Below are positions 13,352 to 14,407 of a DNA stretch of 14,407 nt, piece by piece. Below the pieces are notes generated by a model, which saw nothing but the letters and a program-made list of their open reading frames with translations, was not told the origin of the DNA and searched no databases. The stretch's first letter is position 1. Each line of letters starts with the position of its first letter. The stretch lies in the NCBI GenBank assembly GCA_946407325.1, contig CAMJNN010000022.1, positions 1-14,407 of the forward strand, in the 5' to 3' direction. Made by a program: the position numbers and the translations under genes. This stretch comes from an uncultured Prevotellaceae bacterium (lineage in GTDB: Bacteria; Bacteroidota; Bacteroidia; Bacteroidales; Bacteroidaceae).

Positions 13352-14407
13352 ATGAAGACTATCATCTATCAGGTGTTGCCCCGCTTGTTTGGCAATACAA
13401 ACGAACGCTGCGTGAAGAATGGCACCCTTCGACAAAATGGATGTGGAAAGTTGGCCAACTTCACTCCTTTAGCATTGCAGAAAATCAAAGAATTAGGTGC
13501 TACACATATATGGTTTACCGGCCTTATTGAGCATGCTACACAAACCGATTATTCGCGCTACGGCATACAACCTGACCATCCTGCAGTGGTAAAAGGAAAG
13601 GCTGGCTCTCCTTATGCCATCAAAGACTACTATGATGTTGATCCCGATTTGGCGATGGATGTACCAGGACGTATGCGTGAGTTTGAATCGTTGGTGGAAC
13701 GTACCCATCAGGCAGGACTGAAGTTTATTATGGACTTTGTGCCCAACCATGTGGCTCGACAGTATCATAGCGACCAACAGCCAGCAGGTGTGCAGCAGTT
13801 GGGCGAGACAGACAATACCGAATGTGCTTTCAGTCCCACCAACAATTTCTATTACATTCCCCACACCGAGCTGCATGGACGATTCGATATGCTGAACGAT
13901 GCATCGCTGCCTTATCATGAATACCCTGCCAAAGCTACCGGCAACGACAAGTTTGATGCCTATCCAGACAAGAACGATTGGTATGAGACGGTAAAGTTGA
14001 ACTATGGTATCGACTATCAGGGCGGTTGGCAACGTTATTTCAACCCTGTACCCGATACGTGGCATAAGATGCTGCATATCTTGTTGTTCTGGGCCGACAA
14101 GCAGATCGATGCTTTCCGTTGCGATATGGCCGAGATGGTGCCAGTGGAGTTCTGGGAGTGGGCCATTCCACAGGTGAAGGCGCAACATCCGACTATTGAG
14201 TTCATTGCCGAAGTGTATAATCCTGGACAGTACCGTGATTATATCCGTCGTGGACATTTCGACTATCTATATGATAAGGTGGGGTTGTACGACACCCTTT
14301 TTGCTGTGATACAAGGACGCCAGTCGGCTGCTGCCATCAGCGCTTGTTGGCAACAGGTGGGCGATATCCAAGAACACATGCTCAACTTCCTCGAAAATCA
14401 CGATGAG
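13352..14407 (+). CDS. GH13 alpha-amylase-like protein (partial, 3' end off window)
   Basis: The frame from ATG at 13352 stays open to the last base (352 codons). All four conserved regions of glycoside hydrolase family 13 are visible: region I DFVPNH (128-133), region II DAFRCDM with the nucleophile Asp258, region III FIAEVYN with the acid/base Glu287, and region IV NHD at 349-351, just before the edge. The N-terminus MKTIIYQVLPRLFGNTN enters the catalytic barrel at once with no signal peptide, so the enzyme should be cytoplasmic, cleaving or transferring alpha-1,4-glucans such as glycogen or imported maltodextrins. Similar signal-less amylases are common in Bacteroides and Prevotella. Exact specificity cannot be told. 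It is divergent from pheT, with 118 bases between the start codons. Confidence 0.93.
   Translation, partial: MKTIIYQVLPRLFGNTNERCVKNGTLRQNGCGKLANFTPLALQKIKELGATHIWFTGLIEHATQTDYSRYGIQPDHPAVVKGKAGSPYAIKDYYDVDPDLAMDVPGRMREFESLVERTHQAGLKFIMDFVPNHVARQYHSDQQPAGVQQLGETDNTECAFSPTNNFYYIPHTELHGRFDMLNDASLPYHEYPAKATGNDKFDAYPDKNDWYETVKLNYGIDYQGGWQRYFNPVPDTWHKMLHILLFWADKQIDAFRCDMAEMVPVEFWEWAIPQVKAQHPTIEFIAEVYNPGQYRDYIRRGHFDYLYDKVGLYDTLFAVIQGRQSAAAISACWQQVGDIQEHMLNFLENHDE

Noticed and set aside
13493..14257. Long open frame of 254 codons on the minus strand
   Set aside because: It lies wholly antisense to the GH13 gene, whose four catalytic motifs are intact; the translation shows no recognisable domain.

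Overview
The window looks like a chromosomal housekeeping segment of a member of the Bacteroidota, most likely Prevotella or a close relative. Four things point there. Several genes are preceded by the Bacteroidota promoter boxes (a -7 box TAnnTTTG, in two cases with TTTG 19-20 bases upstream) rather than by sigma-70 boxes. Shine-Dalgarno motifs are lacking and the start codons have A/T-rich leaders. Ribosomal protein S16 carries a long Ala/Glu/Lys tail. The protein families (DUF4369-like/TlpA-type lipoprotein, E-set esterase, signal-less GH13 amylase) are typical of gut or rumen Bacteroidales. The genus is inference; the phylum is well supported. No phage, transposase, CRISPR array, rRNA or tRNA gene was seen.

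Layout. Positions 1-1704 (minus strand) hold a thioredoxin-like lipoprotein gene followed 19 bases later by an esterase gene cut by the window edge. Positions 1705-1954 hold a promoter embedded in a 75-base tandem duplication, and the rpsP terminator. rpsP (minus) covers 1955-2527 with a clear promoter. Positions 2528-2901 have no convincing gene but carry an extended palindrome related to the 75-base repeat. Positions 2902-4985 (minus) hold an NhaC-type antiporter and a TrmN6-type tRNA methyltransferase. Positions 5170-9958 (plus) hold lon, tgt and an LptF/LptG-type permease with overlapping ends, closed by a strong hairpin terminator shared with the convergent minus-strand pair pheT-yebC (10004-13233). 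From 13352 (plus) a GH13 alpha-amylase-like gene runs off the right edge.

How the genes fit together. Most are core functions: translation (rpsP, pheT, tgt, trmN6, yebC), protein quality control (lon), envelope assembly (the permease) and ion homeostasis (nhaC). The two ends touch carbohydrate metabolism (esterase, amylase).

I found no clear undescribed multi-gene system. The points most worth a second look are a Tgt whose three zinc cysteines are replaced by Gly, Ser and Asp while every other key residue is kept, and a small family of palindromic intergenic repeats (1738-1887 and 2709-2773), one copy of which is merged with a promoter.
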